From: Roseivirga misakiensis
Lineage (GTDB): Bacteria > Bacteroidota > Bacteroidia > Cytophagales > Cyclobacteriaceae
Direction: 5' to 3'
Assembly: GCF_001747105.1 (NCBI RefSeq)
Contig: NZ_MDGQ01000005.1
Coordinates: 310,001 to 374,000, forward strand
DNA length: 64,000 nt
Both the position numbers and the translations under genes were made by a program. The notes beneath the pieces are model-generated. The model saw only the letters and a list, made by a program, of their open reading frames with translations, had not been told where the DNA came from and searched no databases. Position 1 is the first letter of the stretch. Every line of letters begins with the position of its first letter. Below, piece by piece: positions 61,027 to 64,000 of this stretch.

Positions 61027-62036
61027 AACAAGTATTTGCATTAGTAATCAATTCAAAATGGTTTCAGCATCCAGTTTTTTGGGTGCTATCCATTTATGTT
61101 ATTGGTGATTACTTTGCTATTTCTAACTTCCTGAAGTTTGTAGATTTTTTCTATGCGCTCCTTTTCCATATACCTCTTTTTCTTTTGGTATATATCAACT
61201 TGGGACTACTAATCCCGAGGTTTCTTCAGCGCGGAAAATATTTCCTTTATGGCACGCTAGCCATCGCTTTAATTCATTTAGCTTATGGTTTTCATGAATT
61301 GACATTTGAGGTCCTTTTGCCGCTTTTACCTGTAGAGTATTACATGGTTTCTTTCACTGACTACGAAGTGTTGGTGACCATTTTTCTAATCTATTTGGTG
61401 CTGACTACACTCCTCAAACTTTCTAAATCTTGGTATCAGTTACAACGCGTAGAGAAAGAAAAACTAACGATAGAGCTCAATTCTCTAAAGTCTCAGGTTA
61501 ACCCACATTTTTTGTTCAATAGCTTAAATAGTATCTATTCTTTGGCCCTTTCTAAAAGCGATCAGACAGCAGAAACGGTTTTAGAATTATCAAATTTATT
61601 GCGGTATATGCTTTATGAGGTTGGTGAGGATGAAGTGGAGTTATCCAAAGAATTGGAAATGCTCGAAAACTATATTGAGCTGCAAAAACTAAGGTCTGAT
61701 ATCAGTACTCAAGTTACTTTTAGTGTAAAGGGAGACCTTTCGGCTTATAGAATTGCGCCCTTACTCTTTTTTCCACTAGTCGAAAACAGTTTCAAGCATG
61801 GCGTGAAGGGAGTCTCTGATTCAGCCTATGTGAATATTTCCCTGATTGCTGAAGATGGGATTTCATTCATTATTGAAAACAATAAGGGAACTGTCGATGA
61901 TATGGAAGATGGCAAGTATGGTGGGATTGGTCTTGAAAACGTAAAGCGAAGATTAGCTTTGATTTACGGAGGAAGACATGATTTTGAGATTGAAGAAACA
62001 GCCACAGAATTTAAAGTAAAACTCACTATAAAATGA
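61023..62036 (+). CDS. LytS-type sensor histidine kinase
   Basis: A protein of 337 residues starting with GTG, coupled to the upstream stop (GTGA). Four hydrophobic helices at about 15-135 form a membrane domain. The kinase core of the His_kinase (LytS) type follows, with H162 in SQVNPHFLFNSLNSIYSLAL, and the ATP-binding region (VENSFKHGVKG, GGIGLENVKRRL). It lacks the periplasmic ligand domain of E. coli-like kinases. It is translationally coupled to the twin lipoproteins and to the LytTR regulator that follows. Confidence 0.92.
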   Translation: MKQVFALVINSKWFQHPVFWVLSIYVIGDYFAISNFLKFVDFFYALLFHIPLFLLVYINLGLLIPRFLQRGKYFLYGTLAIALIHLAYGFHELTFEVLLPLLPVEYYMVSFTDYEVLVTIFLIYLVLTTLLKLSKSWYQLQRVEKEKLTIELNSLKSQVNPHFLFNSLNSIYSLALSKSDQTAETVLELSNLLRYMLYEVGEDEVELSKELEMLENYIELQKLRSDISTQVTFSVKGDLSAYRIAPLLFFPLVENSFKHGVKGVSDSAYVNISLIAEDGISFIIENNKGTVDDMEDGKYGGIGLENVKRRLALIYGGRHDFEIEETATEFKVKLTIK

Positions 62037-62725
62037 TCAATTGTTTGATTATCGATGACGAGCCGTTATCCAGAAACGTATTGAAGACTTTTGTTAACGA
62101 TCACCCCGATCTCCACTTGGTTGGGGAGTGTAAAGACGCGTTTGAGGCCATGGCTGAACTGAACAAACAATCAGTGGATTTGCTCTTTTTGGACATCAAT
62201 ATGCCCAAATTATCGGGAGTGAATTTTTATAAAGGGTTAAGCAAAAAACCACAGGTGATTTTTACTACAGCTTATCCTGAATTCGCTGTGGAGGGATTTG
62301 AGTTAAATGCGGTCGATTACTTGATGAAGCCCATTGCTTTTGAGCGATTTGTTCAAGCAATTAATAAAGTGAAAGAAAAGTTAGGGACTCTTTCAGTGCC
62401 AGAATCTGCCCAGGATTATATTCTATTAAAGGCCGATAAAAAGGTTTATAGGACTTCCTTTGACGATATTTTACTGTGCGAGGCGCTTGGCGATTATGTA
62501 AAAGTTCACTTGTCTGATAAGGTGCTTATTGTCACTACGACGATGAAAAAACTGATCAGTGAACTACCAGCCGATCAATTTGTACGGACTCACAAATCCT
62601 TTATCATTAATAAAACTAAGTTCGAATACATAGAAGGTAATCAAGTGAAGATAGGCAAGCATATGGTTTCGATCGGTCAGTCATACCGAGAGGAAGTGCT
62701 GCGCCAATTGGGAAGTGCTAAGTGA
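62033..62725 (+). CDS. LytTR-type response regulator
   Basis: A protein of 230 residues with a receiver domain at 1-120, phospho-acceptor D54 in LLFLDINMPKLSG, and a LytTR DNA-binding domain at about 135-228 (ILLKADKKVYRTSFDDILLC, LPADQFVRTHKSFIINKTKF). It is the cognate partner of the LytS kinase gene it overlaps by 4 bp (ATGA). The regulated genes likely include the upstream operon, but no site is proven. Confidence 0.94.
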   Translation: MINCLIIDDEPLSRNVLKTFVNDHPDLHLVGECKDAFEAMAELNKQSVDLLFLDINMPKLSGVNFYKGLSKKPQVIFTTAYPEFAVEGFELNAVDYLMKPIAFERFVQAINKVKEKLGTLSVPESAQDYILLKADKKVYRTSFDDILLCEALGDYVKVHLSDKVLIVTTTMKKLISELPADQFVRTHKSFIINKTKFEYIEGNQVKIGKHMVSIGQSYREEVLRQLGSAK

Positions 62726-62734
62726 TCTTAAAAC

Positions 62735-63379
62735 CTACTGGGCATTAGTGTATTCTAGAATGGCTGACTCTAAAATTTCCATGGCCTTCTCTCTACCATA
62801 AAAGCCGTTGGTTTCCAATACTCCTTCTCCTTTGTAATGACTAAACCACAGGTTAATAATTTCAGTGACTCCTTTAAAATTTGCTTCTAACTCCGCTACG
62901 GAGTTAATACCATATAGAGGAGAATCTTTTTGTACCGCAATAAGTTTGTCGTCCTGCTCTCCGCCATCTAATAATCGCAATACGCCGATTATTTTCACGC
63001 CCACAACATCTCCTCTCTCAACTGGGGAGCCTAAAACAAGTACGTCCAAAGGGTCACCATCTCCGCCGAGAGCTTTTGGTAGAAGTGTCTGCGGAATCAT
63101 ACCATAATTCCCGGGGTACCCTAGGTACTGAATGATTCTCGGTTTTCCGTCAATCATATTTAAGGATAACTTACCCGATGGCTTGCTGACTTCCCACTTC
63201 TCTAAAGTCCCCGCCGGAATTTCTACAACTACATTAACTAGGCCGTCTACCGTTTTGGGTTCGTAGTCTGTCAGGTAGTTAACTTTGGATTTACGGTCTT
63301 GCTCAGGGCTAATGGTACAAGAAATAAGCACGAAGGTGAGGAGAAAGAGTAACGAGCAGTTAGTTAAAAGTTTGCGCAT
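62735..63379 (-). CDS. Lipoprotein-type inorganic pyrophosphatase
   Basis: A protein of 214 residues. Family I soluble pyrophosphatase motifs are clear: YLGYPGNYGMIPQT and DGDPLDVLVLGSP, with the metal-binding aspartates, plus KAMEILE near the end. Unlike the usual cytoplasmic enzyme it has a lipoprotein signal (LLFLLTFVLISC, C21). So it should sit at the membrane facing the periplasm, where it could hydrolyse pyrophosphate or a related phosphoanhydride. The enzyme fold is certain; the location is a strong inference from the lipobox. Convergent with the response-regulator gene, 9 bp apart. Confidence 0.9.
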   Translation of the reverse strand: MRKLLTNCSLLFLLTFVLISCTISPEQDRKSKVNYLTDYEPKTVDGLVNVVVEIPAGTLEKWEVSKPSGKLSLNMIDGKPRIIQYLGYPGNYGMIPQTLLPKALGGDGDPLDVLVLGSPVERGDVVGVKIIGVLRLLDGGEQDDKLIAVQKDSPLYGINSVAELEANFKGVTEIINLWFSHYKGEGVLETNGFYGREKAMEILESAILEYTNAQ

Positions 63380-63471
63380 AGGACAATTTTGATCTAATGA
63401 TCGTGAATTATTGCCATGACAGCCCGCTTTTTATATGAAGCAATTGTTAAAAATATTCTAACTTATTCAGA

Positions 63472-64000
63472 ATGATTCAGAACCCGATTTACATTTTAGC
63501 CACGCTGAGCTTCTTGATTTTTGCCAGTGAATGGCTTTGTAAGTACACTAAGCTTAAGCATTTGAGTAGCTCGCTTTTAGTGATTTTGCTGGGTGCTTTG
63601 TTTGCGAATTTGGGGTTGATACCATCGGCGTCCAATGCCAGCCCAGTTTACGATTCAATATTTCAATACGTCGCGCCGGCGAGTATCTTTTTTCTACTGC
63701 TTGGTGTAAGCCTAACTGAACTCAAAAAGGCGGGAATGCCTATGCTTATTGCGTTTTCTTTAGGTGCTTTGGGTACCATGGTCGGCGTGTTGGTCGCATT
63801 ACAACTGATCGATTATCAAACCGTATTTGGAACAAATTATCCCCCGATAGCTGGCATGATGACCGGAACTTATACAGGGGGAAGTGCCAATTTTAATGCA
63901 ATCGCACTTGAATATGGTATGGTTAAGGAAGGAGCGGTTTTTACAGGGATAGTCGTAGCTGATAATATCATGACTACAATTTGGATGCTAGTAACCCTGA
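63472..64000 (+). CDS. DUF819 (YjcL-like) membrane protein, 3' end cut by window
   Basis: The open frame runs from the ATG at 63472 through the window edge, giving 176 codons of a larger protein (family length about 380-400). Several membrane helices are visible (ILATLSFLIFASEWL, SLLVILLGALFANLGL, IFFLLLGVSL, MLIAFSLGALGTMVGVLVAL). The block GMMTGTYTGGSANFNAIALE matches DUF819/YjcL. These are putative transporters of unknown substrate. It is divergent from the pyrophosphatase gene by 92 bp. Confidence 0.82.
   Translation, partial: MIQNPIYILATLSFLIFASEWLCKYTKLKHLSSSLLVILLGALFANLGLIPSASNASPVYDSIFQYVAPASIFFLLLGVSLTELKKAGMPMLIAFSLGALGTMVGVLVALQLIDYQTVFGTNYPPIAGMMTGTYTGGSANFNAIALEYGMVKEGAVFTGIVVADNIMTTIWMLVTL

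Noticed and set aside
1-64000. CRISPR array, tRNA/rRNA genes, insertion sequences or prophage
   Set aside because: No regularly spaced repeats, tRNA-like cloverleaf ends, transposase motifs or phage structural genes were found by eye; a tRNA scan would settle it.

Overview
The window looks like chromosomal DNA of a marine, probably gliding member of the Bacteroidota, most likely Cytophagales (Roseivirga/Fulvivirga-like). This rests on a gliding-motility/T9SS type-B C-terminal domain, LytS/LytTR pairs, DUF4199, DUF5916, DUF6503 and DUF1343 families, TAnnTTTG-type -7 promoter elements and moderate AT content. The genus is inference. I see no rRNA, tRNA, CRISPR array, prophage or insertion sequence. 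Nearly all of the DNA is coding, and many genes touch or overlap.

Layout. 1-2058: a cut PNPOx-like flavoprotein gene divergent from a MocR/GntR regulator. 2152-5547: a YCII/DGPF protein, an ECF42-type sigma factor, a LuxR-HTH membrane protein, DUF4199 and DUF1684 proteins. 5577-8528: a GbsR-type regulator with the same palindrome in front of itself and of the next gene, followed by two small membrane proteins, a DCC oxidoreductase and a DUF2071 protein. 8520-12609: VWA lipoprotein, OsmC, DUF5916 outer-membrane protein and a small conserved protein. 12681-17414: hybrid histidine kinase, then bioD-bioA coupled to an unknown lipoprotein. 17411-24710: cupin, MacB-like permease, a large T9SS-secreted surface protein, membrane LytTR regulator, ExbB-like protein.

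24756-30482 is the most striking region. It is a minus-strand operon with three different photolyase/cryptochrome-family proteins, a DUF2256 mini-protein of 45 residues, a flavin reductase, a TIGR03643/DUF2805 protein and a SAP-DUF6434 protein. One cryptochrome is related to the iron-sulfur photolyases but lacks the cluster cysteines. Another has its FAD domain first and an alpha/beta-like segment last. This looks like a light-dependent DNA repair or light-response island.

30581-36561 is mostly housekeeping: Crp/Fnr regulator, 2-oxoacid dehydrogenase E2, cinA, metZ-like, DUF6503 lipoprotein. 36883-41233 is a four-gene operon of unknown exported proteins ending in a large leucine-rich-repeat protein; two or three of the products appear to share one N-terminal domain. 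41230-50574: fabF with its TetR-type regulator, twin exported DsrE proteins, alcohol dehydrogenase, M20 peptidase, ChaN, AI-2E transporter and a GIY-YIG endonuclease gene followed by a REP-like palindrome. 50830-58490: PaaN-type aldehyde dehydrogenase, RDD, SDR, folA, fmt, DUF1343/NamZ, a LolC/E-type permease and a polyprenol-phosphate mannosyltransferase. 58573-64000: HAD phosphatase, twin lipoproteins coupled to a LytS/LytTR two-component system, a lipoprotein-type inorganic pyrophosphatase and the start of a DUF819 transporter.

Family names come from motif recognition by eye. No database search was run.
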